64,000 bases of DNA from Paenibacillus montanisoli (GCF_003268025.1 NZ_QLUW01000002.1:1302001-1366000), one strand, 5' to 3'; shown: positions 46,671 to 55,960, counted from the first letter of the stretch. Numbers and translations: made by a program. Notes: generated by a model from the letters alone, not told the origin.

Positions 46671-46710
46671 TAAAAAAATAAACCGCCTGCTATAAACGTC
46701 AGTCGGTTTT
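46671..46710 (-). terminator. Terminator between the small ORF and the recombinase
   Basis: On the minus strand AAACCGACTG pairs with CAGGCGGTTT (one mismatch) and is followed by TATTTTTTTA. It separates the 52-codon ORF from the recombinase, so the two can be expressed independently. Confidence 0.65.
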
Positions 46711-46857
46711 CTTTATTAATTTACGGAGTATAAAGTCAATGACGCGCCATTTCGCTTCAAGTGCGGCCGGACTGATGCTGCCGTTCATGCTCCCGGCCTG
46801 TTCGATGTCTTCGTGCTTGCCGGCGGGCACATAGGTGAACGAAGATGTTTTATCCAT
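46699..46857 (-). CDS. Small protein next to the recombinase, possible directionality factor
   Basis: 52 codons from ATG 46857 with a near-perfect ribosome site (GGAGGTGG) to TGA 46699. It begins MDKTSSFTYVPAGKHEDIEQ and ends with a basic helix (WRVIDFILRKLIKKTD). No family recognised. Serine integrases need a small partner to switch to excision, and such partners are often short basic proteins encoded nearby; that link is positional only. Confidence 0.6.
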   Translation of the reverse strand: MDKTSSFTYVPAGKHEDIEQAGSMNGSISPAALEAKWRVIDFILRKLIKKTD

Positions 46858-46954
46858 CAAACCACCTCCATACAGGTGTATTCGGTATGCGGCTTGACTT
46901 AGTCCTTATGAAATCATTCCCGATAGCAGTCCGATGCCGGCCGACAGCAGGTCC

Positions 46955-47719
46955 TTACATTTCCAAAAGTTTTGCTATCTCTACTTGGGTGACAAGCCAA
47001 TCCTCCCCTTCAATGCTGCCGGTGATCAACGTTTCCATGCCCTGGCCGATATCAAGCGCAACCTTCCCTAATTCTTTCGCTATAAAGGGTGCTAGTATGA
47101 CGGCATTTATTGCTGCAGCAAGCAAGCATACGTCAAAATCGCATGCGCTTAGCTCCTGCTTTACTCTAGGTATATCTTCAAATTGATTGATCTTGATCGT
47201 CCCGGTGATTTGGAAGCCGAGTTTATCCTTCAGGGAATGCTCCAAAGCAGCTTTTACTTCATCCGCATAGCTGCAAACAATGGCAATCTTTCTGTTTTTC
47301 AACATCTTGTGGAACTTCTGCTGTTGGGAAATCATGATCACCCGCCGCGTATAAGCTTCAAATAAGTATTGGGGGCGGATGCCATAATAGTCGAACACTT
47401 TTCTAGTAAATTCTCCGGCCTCCGATACTCGAATACAGATTCCAACGATATCCGCATTCCGTACCGCATCGAGCGCGGCATCCCGGGCCGCGATATTCGG
47501 AAACCTGATCCCGCGATGCCAGTGCCCTCTCGTTACATGTTTGTTATTGGCTACGTCGGCTTCCGGATGGTTCATGAATTGCTCCTCCGAATAAACGGTA
47601 TATTGAGCCAAGACATGCGTTTCGGTAACCCCGACGGAAATCACGGACAGCGGTAATCGATGCTCGAGCGAAAATAAGATTTTGTCCATCACTTGCCCGG
47701 TATTCAGTTCTGCAGTCAA
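46955..47719 (-). CDS. GT-D fold glycosyltransferase-like protein
   Basis: 254 residues from TTG 47719, which follows GGAGGAGG at 9 nt. The C-terminal segment LAAAINAVILAPFIAKELGKVALDIGQGMETLI aligns with the other GT-D protein in this region (LIAAGIPATLLSPRLANDTGKVALDFGHALDLL). These resemble the DUF1792 (GT-D fold) transferases of adhesin glycosylation. Donor and acceptor unknown. It stands divergent to galE. Confidence 0.75.
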   Translation of the reverse strand: MTAELNTGQVMDKILFSLEHRLPLSVISVGVTETHVLAQYTVYSEEQFMNHPEADVANNKHVTRGHWHRGIRFPNIAARDAALDAVRNADIVGICIRVSEAGEFTRKVFDYYGIRPQYLFEAYTRRVIMISQQQKFHKMLKNRKIAIVCSYADEVKAALEHSLKDKLGFQITGTIKINQFEDIPRVKQELSACDFDVCLLAAAINAVILAPFIAKELGKVALDIGQGMETLITGSIEGEDWLVTQVEIAKLLEM

Positions 47720-47963
47720 TGCGGATGCCCTCCTCCAAGATAAAACTATTACTTGCAATCTCTTAGCTAGTATATTTTATGTTCCCGTTCTCCATAGAGC
47801 AACGGCGCCAGCCACGGCAGAGCTGCTTGGATTGTCGTGTTCTTCCCGTAACCAAATCGGACGGCCGGAATAAAATGCGCATATAGGTTCTGGAGAAAGA
47901 AACGGGCGGCACGGACCTTTCGCGACTAGATCCTGATTGACCCGCAGAAGGAGCGTATGTACA

Positions 47964-48980
47964 TTGTCCATTTTACTGACCGGGGGAGCAGGCTTTATCG
48001 GCAGTCACACCTGCGTGGAACTGCTCGATGAGGGCTACGAAATTATCGTGGTCGACAATCTGTCTAACAGCAGCGCGAAATCATTGGAACGCGTAAATGA
48101 AATAACGGGCAAACCGATTAAATTTTATGAAGTCGATCTGTTGGACCGTGAAGGGCTTGAGAACGTATTCGCCGAGAATACGATTGATGCCGTCATCCAT
48201 TTCGCAGGCTTTAAGTCGGTTGGCGAATCGGTCAAACATCCTCTCAGCTACTACCATAACAATATGACGGGAACGCTGGTCCTTGCGGAAATCATGCAAA
48301 ACTATCAAGTCAAGAAAATGGTCTTTAGTTCATCGGCTACGGTTTACGGTTACTCCGAGCGTATGCCGATCAAAGAGGATGAGCCGCTCAGCGCTACCAA
48401 TCCTTATGGGCGGACCAAGCTGATGATCGAAGAACTTTTACGGGACCTTGCAGCTTCCGATCCGTCATGGAGCATCACCATGCTTCGTTACTTTAACCCG
48501 ACGGGAGCGCACCCGAGCGGTCTCATTGGAGAGGATCCGAAGGGCATACCGAACAATATTTTGCCGTACATTACCCAAGTTGCGGTTGGCAAGCTGCAGA
48601 AACTAAGTGTCTTCGGCAGCGATTATCCGACGGTAGACGGAACCGGCGTCCGTGATTACATTCATGTGGTCGATCTGGCCAAAGGCCATGTGAAAGCCTT
48701 GAAGAACGTCCTCGCTGCGCCAGGTACTGCATCCTACAATCTTGGAACGGGAAAAGGATACAGCGTGCTTGAGCTCGTTCGTGCGTTTGAGAAGGCATCC
48801 GGCAAGAAGGTGCCCTATCAATTGGTTGGACGCCGTCATGGGGATGTAGCCATCAGTTACGCAGACCCGCAGAAGGCCATGCAAGAGCTGGGCTGGAAAG
48901 CAGAGAAAAGCTTGGATGACATTTGCGCGGATGCATGGCGCTGGCAGTCGGGCAATCCGAAAGGTTATTCAGATCGATAG
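47964..48980 (+). CDS. galE: UDP-glucose 4-epimerase
   Basis: Interconverts UDP-glucose and UDP-galactose (or the GlcNAc forms). 338 residues; NAD loop TGGAGFIGSHTC, catalytic Ser/Tyr/Lys in SSSATVYGYSER and NPYGRTKLMIEE. The start is TTG at 47964, 9 nt after AGAAGGAG, and gives a protein of the usual length (339 in B. subtilis). Supplies sugar for the glycosyltransferases that follow. It is on the opposite strand to most of them. Confidence 0.94.
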   Translation: MSILLTGGAGFIGSHTCVELLDEGYEIIVVDNLSNSSAKSLERVNEITGKPIKFYEVDLLDREGLENVFAENTIDAVIHFAGFKSVGESVKHPLSYYHNNMTGTLVLAEIMQNYQVKKMVFSSSATVYGYSERMPIKEDEPLSATNPYGRTKLMIEELLRDLAASDPSWSITMLRYFNPTGAHPSGLIGEDPKGIPNNILPYITQVAVGKLQKLSVFGSDYPTVDGTGVRDYIHVVDLAKGHVKALKNVLAAPGTASYNLGTGKGYSVLELVRAFEKASGKKVPYQLVGRRHGDVAISYADPQKAMQELGWKAEKSLDDICADAWRWQSGNPKGYSDR

Positions 48981-49033
48981 TATGTAACTTCAGCAGGAAT
49001 CCACATGAACCATATGGCAGTTCCTGCTTACTC

Positions 49034-49060
49034 GGCAGCCTCATGGCTGCCTCTTTGCTT
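49034..49060 (+). terminator. Terminator after galE
   Basis: GGCAGCC-TCAT-GGCTGCC (49034-49051) followed by TCTTTGCTTTT on the + strand. The convergent GT2 gene ends inside the hairpin. Confidence 0.65.
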
Positions 49061-49838
49061 TTGGACGCAAATCGACGATTTTGATCCATCCGTTTTCCTT
49101 CATAAACACAGGATCATACTCGTCTCCCCACCGTTTCAGGGCATCGCGAATGTTCCATTCGGTAATCTCGCGGTAAATATCGATCAAATTCGTTTGATTA
49201 TGATGATGCCGGCGGTGGATGTAGAGCGGCACGTCGATCCAATGAAAATGACAGACCTCGATCAATCGCATCAGCACCCGCTTATCTTCCATATACCTGC
49301 CTTCATAGGGATCATCCGCAGGCCATCCGCCAATCGATTTCAAGGTGGAGGTCCGGTAAAACCGGGGCCACTGCGACATATTGGATAGCAGGAAATCGTA
49401 CTTATCCCGGAATGAACGATTCCTTGTGACGATATTAAAGAATAAGCCTCCGCTTGGATTAATCGAAATCGAATTGATGTTCCCGCTGATCAGACCGACA
49501 TGCTCCGGCTGATTCCTAGCCTCGGCCAGCAATACTTCAAGCGTATAGGGAAAGAACCAGTCGTCCGCATCGAGCTGTATCACGTAAGGCGTTGTGACGG
49601 CAGCCAGACCGACGTTCATCGTTTTCGATTGACCGATGTTCCTTTCGTTGCACATGTACGTCACGCGCGGGTCCGCCAGATAGGGCTTCGCAATCGCAAT
49701 GCTTTCGTCGGTCGAAGCATCATCGACCACAATAAGCTTCCAATGCTCATACGTTTGTTTAAATACGGTTTCAATCGCTTCTTTCAAGAAGCTGCCTGCA
49801 TTATACGTAGGGATTAGCACCGTTACTTCTGATTCCAT
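49041..49838 (-). CDS. Family 2 glycosyltransferase
   Basis: 265 residues, GT-A fold: VTVLIPTYNAGSFLKEAIE, nucleotide-binding VVDDAS, and the DxD-type LDADDW. ATG at 49838 follows GAGGTGA, next to the stop of the upstream GT-D gene, so the two are coupled. It is the last gene of a run that starts at the nucleotide-sugar dehydrogenase (54068). Acceptor unknown. Confidence 0.9.
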   Translation of the reverse strand: MESEVTVLIPTYNAGSFLKEAIETVFKQTYEHWKLIVVDDASTDESIAIAKPYLADPRVTYMCNERNIGQSKTMNVGLAAVTTPYVIQLDADDWFFPYTLEVLLAEARNQPEHVGLISGNINSISINPSGGLFFNIVTRNRSFRDKYDFLLSNMSQWPRFYRTSTLKSIGGWPADDPYEGRYMEDKRVLMRLIEVCHFHWIDVPLYIHRRHHHNQTNLIDIYREITEWNIRDALKRWGDEYDPVFMKENGWIKIVDLRPKAKRQP

Positions 49839-49843
49839 CGCAT

Positions 49844-50572
49844 TCACCTCAGGTTTCTGACTAATGCTTCGAAATCAAATCCGTCTTGTCCGTCGATCAG
49901 CAAATCAAGCGCATGACCGAAATCAAGCGCGACCTTGCCGGTATCGTTCGCCAGCCGTGGAGACAGAAGGGTCGCGGGAATGCCGGCCGCTATAAGCGCG
50001 ATCTGCCACTCTTTATTGCTCCTAAGCTGTTCATACGCCGTCTCCAGCTGGTCGTAGCCTTCCAGATTCACGGTATCCACGACCGTCACGCCGTACTTTC
50101 GGAGAACAGGCGCAGCCTCTGCAGCTCTTCTGCCAGCCAGAACGACACGGTACTGCTTCAGCCATTCCCAGAAATAAGGGAGCCTCGTCATATGATGCGT
50201 GACCCAGGCAGAGCAAATCGTATAGAATCCCAGGCCAAGATCCACAAACGTCTTTTTGGAATATTCCGCGCCGGACGCATTCTCGCTGGTCGACAAAATG
50301 CCTACGGTCGTCGCAGAAGAAAAAGCCTTGATCAGCTCTGCGCGGACATTCTGGCCTGCAAGGCCATTATATTTGCGATAGTAGGTCATGCCGTTATAAA
50401 AATCAGGAAAAATCCTTAGTTCGGCAATTTCGGCATGACCGAACCGGGCCACCGAATAAGGTTTGCCGTCCCGTACCGCGTCATCAATGCAGCCTATTAC
50501 TTCCTCCGTCGTAAGCATGTATCGTTCGTAGCTGAAATCGTTCGTAAAATATCGATTATCTCTGTATTCCAT
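49844..50572 (-). CDS. GT-D fold glycosyltransferase-like protein
   Basis: 242 residues. It begins MEYRDNRYFTNDFSYERYML and contains PYSVARFGHAEIAEL and GKVALDFGHALDLLIDG. It is a paralogue of the protein at 46955-47719 (same order of motifs). GT-D transferases of the DUF1792 type add sugars to serine-rich repeat glycoproteins; that function is extrapolated. Start choice: ATG 50572 after GGGGGATGG; ATG 50593 overlaps the preceding gene. Confidence 0.78.
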   Translation of the reverse strand: MEYRDNRYFTNDFSYERYMLTTEEVIGCIDDAVRDGKPYSVARFGHAEIAELRIFPDFYNGMTYYRKYNGLAGQNVRAELIKAFSSATTVGILSTSENASGAEYSKKTFVDLGLGFYTICSAWVTHHMTRLPYFWEWLKQYRVVLAGRRAAEAAPVLRKYGVTVVDTVNLEGYDQLETAYEQLRSNKEWQIALIAAGIPATLLSPRLANDTGKVALDFGHALDLLIDGQDGFDFEALVRNLR

Positions 50573-50585
50573 GGCCATCCCCCAT

Positions 50586-51755
50586 TCATTCAATGATTTC
50601 GATCGGAATGTGCGGAAACCCGTTTTGAATATAAGGCCTTAAATAATGGCCTTGGCGGGACCCAAGCAGGAAGATCCGATCAATTCCTCTGGTGGCGATC
50701 AGCTTAGAAATGAGCCGTTCCATGATGTCAAGCTTCAGTTCGATTTTTGGGACGTAGAGCGGCAGGTTGAAGATATCGGAAGTCAGCCAGCTGAATTCGT
50801 CGATATCCGAACCCGTTACATATTCGGTTCCTACCATCGTGACAACGTAAAAATCCGAATGCAGCCCGTCAACGAAATTCAAGCACCGGGGAGAAAGCCG
50901 TTCTCTATTCGTTTGGGGCATCAGCAGCAGCCATCGAGGTTTATTGGGCGTGGTCTGTTTTGACGTATAATTTTGCCAGTCGCTACCATTCTGAATGCGG
51001 GGGCTCATATCTTTTAACGGCGAGTTGTTCTCCCATCTCTGCTTCAGTTGATTCAAATAATCCTCCTGATAAAGGAGCGGATGGCGCGCTTTGATTTGGC
51101 CGACCAGCTGTTCGTGGTGATCGATCGCTTCGTGAACCATGGACCTTCCATGCCTCCGGTACAGAAATAACCGTTCGAAAATGGAATACCCGTACCAGCC
51201 TTTCTCGCCGACCGTAATCCAGAAATCCCAATCCTCGTAGCCCATAACCACGAAGCCGCTCTTATACCCGCCCGCTTGAACAAAGGCTTCTTTGCGAAGC
51301 AGCGACGTCCCGCATGCAATATTGTGAAACAGCAGCTTATGAAAATTGTACTGCGGGGCATCATGGACCCAATTTTCCGTCCCGAAGGCTTTGACTTGAG
51401 GCGAAACAAAGCCGACCCTTGGGAAGAGCTCCATGATCCAGAACGCCTTCTCCAAATATGTCGGATGAATCAAGTCGTCAGCATCCAACGGCAGGATATA
51501 TTTCCCTTTCGCCTCCGTAAACCCCTTATTTCTGGCTGCGGCGACCCCTTTATTCGACTGTTTGATCACGGTGGTTTTCGGCTTATCCAAGGAAGATAAC
51601 AAATGAACTGTGCCCGGGTCGTCCGAACCGTCATCCACGACAATGATTTCAACGTCCTGGAAAGTCGAATTCAGAACGCTGTCTATTGTTTCTTCTAAAT
51701 ATTCGCCATAGTTATAGCAAGGAATGACTACGCTTATTAGCGGGTCTCCACTCAT
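50586..51755 (-). CDS. Two-domain family 2 glycosyltransferase
   Basis: 389 residues. N-terminal GT2 domain: LISVVIPCYNYGEYLEETID, VVDDGSDD, LPLDADDL. After about residue 255 there is an extra domain (WLLLMPQTNRERLSPRCLNF … IDRIFLLGSRQGHYLRPYIQ) that looks like an alpha/beta Rossmann unit, perhaps the N-terminal half of a GT-B transferase. ATG at 51755 follows GGGAGGTC; upstream ATGs overlap the epimerase gene. Confidence 0.85.
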   Translation of the reverse strand: MSGDPLISVVIPCYNYGEYLEETIDSVLNSTFQDVEIIVVDDGSDDPGTVHLLSSLDKPKTTVIKQSNKGVAAARNKGFTEAKGKYILPLDADDLIHPTYLEKAFWIMELFPRVGFVSPQVKAFGTENWVHDAPQYNFHKLLFHNIACGTSLLRKEAFVQAGGYKSGFVVMGYEDWDFWITVGEKGWYGYSIFERLFLYRRHGRSMVHEAIDHHEQLVGQIKARHPLLYQEDYLNQLKQRWENNSPLKDMSPRIQNGSDWQNYTSKQTTPNKPRWLLLMPQTNRERLSPRCLNFVDGLHSDFYVVTMVGTEYVTGSDIDEFSWLTSDIFNLPLYVPKIELKLDIMERLISKLIATRGIDRIFLLGSRQGHYLRPYIQNGFPHIPIEIIE

Positions 51756-51795
51756 TCTGAAGTTAGACCTCCCTTTGGAAAGGCGGTTTATGAAA

Positions 51796-52764
51796 TCAAA
51801 CAGTCTCATGTCCGCGGTACCAGGCAATCGTTCTGGCCAGCCCTTCTTCTAAAGAGACGCTAGGGGAGAAGCGCAAGATCGCGCTTGAACGCGTAAGATC
51901 AGGCACTCGGGCCGGCATGTCTTCGTACCCTCTCCCATAGGCTTCTTCATAGGATTTGAACGCAATAGGCGAATCGGAGGCGGTCATGTTTACGATCATC
52001 CGGGCCAAATCAAGCACGGTTATAGAACGATTGGATCCGATATTGAAGGCGAGTCCGTCCGCTTCCCTGGCAAGCGCGCTGACGGTGCCTCTCACGGTGT
52101 CGTCGACATAAGTGAAGCAGCGGGATTGCGAACCGTCGCCATGCACTTCCAGAGGCTCTCCCTGAAGCGCTGCGCGGATAAACCGCGGAATGACCATCCC
52201 GTACTGGGAGTTCGACTGTCTGGGACCATAAGCATTGAAATAACGAAGAACGGTGACAGGAAGTCCCCTGTCGGCGTACGCAAAGCATAAGTGCTCGTCA
52301 ATCGATTTGGCTGTCGCATAGCACCACCGATTGATGGACGGCGCTCCATACACCCGGTCCGATGTTTCAGAGAACGGAAGAAGCGCGTTTTTGCCGTAAA
52401 TTTCCGACGTGGAAGCGAAGATTACTTTGATGCCTCTCCGGAAAGCAAGCTCCAGGATATACCTTGTTCCGTCTATATTGCCTTCGATGACCTTAATTGG
52501 GTCATCAACCGTGTTTTTCACGCCGAGGACAGCGGACAAATGGATGACGGCTTCTACCTGATCGATGCATCTCTTAAGCTCCAGATAGTTCAAGACAGAT
52601 CCTTCAATGAACGTATGCTGTTCGTGGACGAGCACTTCCTGCAAAAACTCCTTCCGGCCGGCTGACAGATCGTCCAATGTCAGGACCGTGTGTCCCTGCT
52701 GAAGAAGCGCCCTCACCAGGTGGGATCCGATGAAGCCTGCCCCTCCGGTTACTAGAATTTTCAT
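51796..52764 (-). CDS. NAD-dependent nucleotide-sugar epimerase/dehydratase
   Basis: 322-residue extended SDR: ILVTGGAGFIGSHLV, catalytic CYATAKSIDEH (YxxxK), STSEIYGKNA and RYFNAYGPRQ. It is close to the UDP-glucuronate decarboxylase or UDP-galacturonate epimerase groups; the exact reaction is unclear. The ATG at 52764 follows GGGAGGGGA. It lies directly downstream of a UDP-sugar dehydrogenase gene, which would provide a UDP-uronic-acid substrate. Confidence 0.88.
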   Translation of the reverse strand: MKILVTGGAGFIGSHLVRALLQQGHTVLTLDDLSAGRKEFLQEVLVHEQHTFIEGSVLNYLELKRCIDQVEAVIHLSAVLGVKNTVDDPIKVIEGNIDGTRYILELAFRRGIKVIFASTSEIYGKNALLPFSETSDRVYGAPSINRWCYATAKSIDEHLCFAYADRGLPVTVLRYFNAYGPRQSNSQYGMVIPRFIRAALQGEPLEVHGDGSQSRCFTYVDDTVRGTVSALAREADGLAFNIGSNRSITVLDLARMIVNMTASDSPIAFKSYEEAYGRGYEDMPARVPDLTRSSAILRFSPSVSLEEGLARTIAWYRGHETV

Positions 52765-52790
52765 GAATGACATTCCCCTCCCGGCACGAT

Positions 52791-54068
52791 TCAAAGCAAG
52801 ACGATGTTCGATTTGTCTTTCAAGCTGTCGGTTGCGTTTCGGGTATCGACAATCAACTTGGCGTGCTTGGCTAGCACATCGTAACGAATCGACGAATGGT
52901 CGGTAAGAATGAGCAGACAGTCCTTCTGCTTTACGTTTCTGGCAGTAAGGGAGATCCGCTTCAGCGTAGTCCCCGCTATTGTAAGCTCCGCTATATATGG
53001 ATCGAAGAAGCTCATTTGAGCCCCTTGCTGCATCAGCAGCTCCATGATTTTGAGCGCCATCGATTCGCGCAGGTCGTTCACGTCCTTCTTATACGTCGCG
53101 CCAATGACCATAATGCTGCTTTGATCGAGGGCAAGCGGATGCAGGCTCTTAGTCGTCCGATCCACGATATAAGCGGGCATTTCTTCATTGATTCGATGGC
53201 TTAACTCGATGAAGGGCATCTCGGCGCCGTACTGCTTCGCCTTCCAGAGCAAATACATCGGATCGACGGGTATGCAGTGTCCTCCCACGCCTGGGCCGGG
53301 ATAATAGGGCATAAAGCCGTAAGGCTTCGTGCCGGCCGCTTTGATGACCTCCCATAGATTAATGTCCATCGCTTCGCACAGCTTCACTAAGTCGTTCATA
53401 AACGAGATATTCACGAATCGCTGACAGTTCTCAACCAGCTTCGTCATCTCCGCCGTTCTTGCGTTTGCGACGGTGACCACTTTATCGAAGACCTTCCCGT
53501 AGATGCGACTTGCATACTGGGTGCAGGCAGCGGTCGCGCCTCCTACTACTTTAGGTATCGATTGCAATGCGGATCCTTTCTGGCCAGGGTCGATTCGTTC
53601 AGGAGAATAGGCCAGGAAGATGTCCTTGCCGACTCGAAACCCCCGCGCTTCTATTAACGGCTGCAATTCTTCCTCCGTCGTACCCGGGTAAGTAGAGCTC
53701 TCCAGAACCAGCAATTGTCCAGGACGCAAATAGGGTATAGCCTGTTTCATCGCATGAAAGACAAAAGTAAGGTCAGGCTTTGCCTCGTCTGTGGTCGGAG
53801 TAGGCACGCAGAGAATCACGCAGTCGGCTTCGGCAATGGTTTCGTATAAGACGCCTACATGAAACCGGCCGCCCGCAAACATCGCTTTAAGCTCCTTGCG
53901 GGTCAGATCGGATAAATAGGGCTGCATCCTCTGAAGTTTCTTAATTTTATTTGGGTCTGTATCTACGCCAAAGACGGTGTGGCCGTTCTCCAAAAAAAGT
54001 CTGGCCAGCGGCAGCCCAACGTATCCGAGCCCGATGATGGCGATCTTGTAGAGTTCATTAGGCTGCAT
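52791..54068 (-). CDS. UDP-sugar 6-dehydrogenase (WecC/UDP-ManNAc dehydrogenase type)
   Basis: 425 residues: KIAIIGLGYVGLPLARLFLE, the middle motif ENCQRFVNISFMNDL, and the catalytic Cys in GVGGHCIPVDPMY. Oxidises UDP-hexose or UDP-N-acetylhexosamine to the uronic acid, giving anionic residues for the glycan. ATG at 54068 follows GGGAGGGGA. First gene of the leftward run that continues through the epimerase to the GT2 at 49041. Divergent from GT4 at 54271. Confidence 0.9.
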   Translation of the reverse strand: MQPNELYKIAIIGLGYVGLPLARLFLENGHTVFGVDTDPNKIKKLQRMQPYLSDLTRKELKAMFAGGRFHVGVLYETIAEADCVILCVPTPTTDEAKPDLTFVFHAMKQAIPYLRPGQLLVLESSTYPGTTEEELQPLIEARGFRVGKDIFLAYSPERIDPGQKGSALQSIPKVVGGATAACTQYASRIYGKVFDKVVTVANARTAEMTKLVENCQRFVNISFMNDLVKLCEAMDINLWEVIKAAGTKPYGFMPYYPGPGVGGHCIPVDPMYLLWKAKQYGAEMPFIELSHRINEEMPAYIVDRTTKSLHPLALDQSSIMVIGATYKKDVNDLRESMALKIMELLMQQGAQMSFFDPYIAELTIAGTTLKRISLTARNVKQKDCLLILTDHSSIRYDVLAKHAKLIVDTRNATDSLKDKSNIVLL

Positions 54069-54270
54069 GAATGAGTCCCCTCCCAGGTAGAATGCTCCTG
54101 CCATCATCGTACGCATTTCGATCTAGCAAAGCCCTAGATAGCTGCCTTTCTTTATGAAAATAGGAAATTGTCCATGGTCTGATATTTTCGAAAACGGGTA
54201 TTTGTCCCTTTCGGAATGCCATGCCGACACATACACATGTAAAGACTTGAGACCAGAAAGGAAGGTTACC

Positions 54271-55503
54271 ATGCGCATTCTCCTTGCCACCTATTGGGGG
54301 CTTCCTTCTGTAGGAGGATTGGAAAAATATGTACTGCAGCTGAAGCGGGGGCTGGAAGCACGGGGGCATGAAGTGGATATTTTCTGCAGAACGCCTGACG
54401 ACTCTGGTTTTCATATCTTAAACAAGGGCTTGTTTTTGCCGAAAAGAGAAATTCAGCCCATGATCTCCGCCAAAGCGGATACCTATTTCGCCAGGCACCT
54501 CCCCGGACTTGATCCAGAGGTCAAATTTATGGAAGTCGATAAATATAGCTTTGAGGTTGCCGCCGCTTATTTCCGCCCCGCAGCCTATGACATTATTCAT
54601 ACGCAAGACGTGATTTCAGCCCGGGCATTCTCTCGTATCCGCCATGCTCGTACTGCACTGGTGTCCACCATCCATGGGTGCCTTTCGACTGAAAGTCTCG
54701 CAAGGCATCAAGCGGATGGTCTTTGGTACGACGATTATACGAAAACCCCGCTCTGGCGCTACTATGGTCTGATCGAGCACTACGGCATCATGCAAAACCA
54801 CGAAACGATCATGCCGACGGAGTGGCTTAAAGGCATCATGGTGCGGGATTTTCGAATTCCGGAGGACCGGATGACGACGGTCCCGAATGGCATGGATATT
54901 GAGGGATTCTTGAGTGAAATGCACAAACCCGCCGTTACTCCCGACGCCGGAGGGAGGAAGATCATTTTATGTTCAGCCCGATTCGATCCGGTTAAAGGAC
55001 ATGTGCATTTACTTCGGGCTCTATGCCAACTAAAGAAGGTCCGAAACGATTGGGTTTGCTGGCTGGCGGGAAATGGGCAGTTGGAAGGAAGGCTGAGAGA
55101 GCTGACTGCAGCGTATGGACTTCAGAACGAGGTCGTATTTCTAGGAAAACGGGATGACGTTCCGGCTCTATTGAACAAGTCGGACATAGTCGTGCTTCCG
55201 AGCTTGCAGGATAATCAACCGTACTCCATTATGGAAGCTCACGTTGCCGGCAAACCGGTAGTCGCGTCCAATGCCGGCGGCATTCCGGAAATGGTAACGC
55301 ATGAGATGACAGGACTAATCTTTCCTGCAGGAAACGAACAGGATCTATACGGCAATCTGCTTGCCGTTCTAAGCGAGGACGACCGCAGGAGCTGGCTCGG
55401 ACAACAGGGCAAAGAGTTCGGCCGGCGTCATTGGTCTCTTCCCTTGATGACCGAGCGAATTTTAGCGATCTACGAGAAGGCACTCCAAAAGAGATGGAGG
55501 TAA
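54271..55503 (+). CDS. Family 4 glycosyltransferase
   Basis: 410 residues, GT-B fold: MRILLATYWGLPSVGGLEKYVL at the N-terminus and the EX7E donor-binding motif in YSIMEAHVAGKPVVASNAGGIPEMV. ATG at 54271 follows AGGAAGG. It is paralogous to the GT4 at 57867-59114 (same opening and motif pattern). A small basic-protein gene starts 5 nt after its stop. Confidence 0.92.
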   Translation: MRILLATYWGLPSVGGLEKYVLQLKRGLEARGHEVDIFCRTPDDSGFHILNKGLFLPKREIQPMISAKADTYFARHLPGLDPEVKFMEVDKYSFEVAAAYFRPAAYDIIHTQDVISARAFSRIRHARTALVSTIHGCLSTESLARHQADGLWYDDYTKTPLWRYYGLIEHYGIMQNHETIMPTEWLKGIMVRDFRIPEDRMTTVPNGMDIEGFLSEMHKPAVTPDAGGRKIILCSARFDPVKGHVHLLRALCQLKKVRNDWVCWLAGNGQLEGRLRELTAAYGLQNEVVFLGKRDDVPALLNKSDIVVLPSLQDNQPYSIMEAHVAGKPVVASNAGGIPEMVTHEMTGLIFPAGNEQDLYGNLLAVLSEDDRRSWLGQQGKEFGRRHWSLPLMTERILAIYEKALQKRWR

Positions 55504-55508
55504 CGCTC

Positions 55509-55811
55509 ATGGCTGCGCGAAAACGAAAAAAAACCGGGATCGTGAGGAGAAAGTCATCACGGGTCCGGCGTAGGAGCAGAATTAGAAAAAGCCGCCGCGC
55601 CTTCCGTCTCGGAAGGAAGAAACTGAGGAGGGGACGCCGTACCGTTTCTCTCGTCTCGGCTAACAAATACAACCGATTCTTTCTTCCCCCGCACCGAACG
55701 ATTCGGTTAAAGGTACAGCCCAGAATATGGGATCGGATCGCGGCTGAGCTTCCCCCTACCTACCTCGCGCCTGATATTGATTTCGTGAATCATATGAAAC
55801 AGTTTTCGTAA
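55509..55811 (+). CDS. Small Arg/Lys-rich protein coupled to a GT4 gene
   Basis: 100 residues; ATG at 55509 follows GGAGG with 8-nt spacing, in the last codons of the GT4 gene. The first half is extremely basic (MAARKRKKTGIVRRKSSRVR and RRSRIRKSRRAFRLGRKKLRR). The second half (from VSANKYNRFF) aligns without gaps to the second small basic protein (57577-57870). Not a recognised family. It looks like a coat-type or anionic-polymer-binding protein; function unknown. Confidence 0.8.
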   Translation: MAARKRKKTGIVRRKSSRVRRRSRIRKSRRAFRLGRKKLRRGRRTVSLVSANKYNRFFLPPHRTIRLKVQPRIWDRIAAELPPTYLAPDIDFVNHMKQFS

Positions 55812-55910
55812 CCCAGCCTGATCGGTCCCGTGTGCGACTCTTGCAAACGTTCGGAACCGGTCGGGTTTATTTTTGTGCGGGGCTTGTCCATAAAAGGCTT
55901 CATCCTCCAA

Positions 55911-55939
55911 AGCACCCCCTAAATCGATAAGAGGGTGCT
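55911..55939. terminator. Hairpin between convergent genes
   Basis: AGCACCC (55911-55917) pairs with GGGTGCT (55933-55939) around a 15-nt loop. It separates the + strand small basic-protein gene from the minus-strand GT4 gene. No clear T-run. Confidence 0.4.
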
Positions 55940-55960
55940 AGGCTCGCCTATGAATCCAAA

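Noticed and set aside
47777-47971. 64-codon minus-strand frame between galE and the GT-D gene (…RPIWLREEHDN…)
   Set aside because: The composition is protein-like, but the start overlaps the galE start and no ribosome site was seen. I cannot exclude a short real gene, so it is left out.
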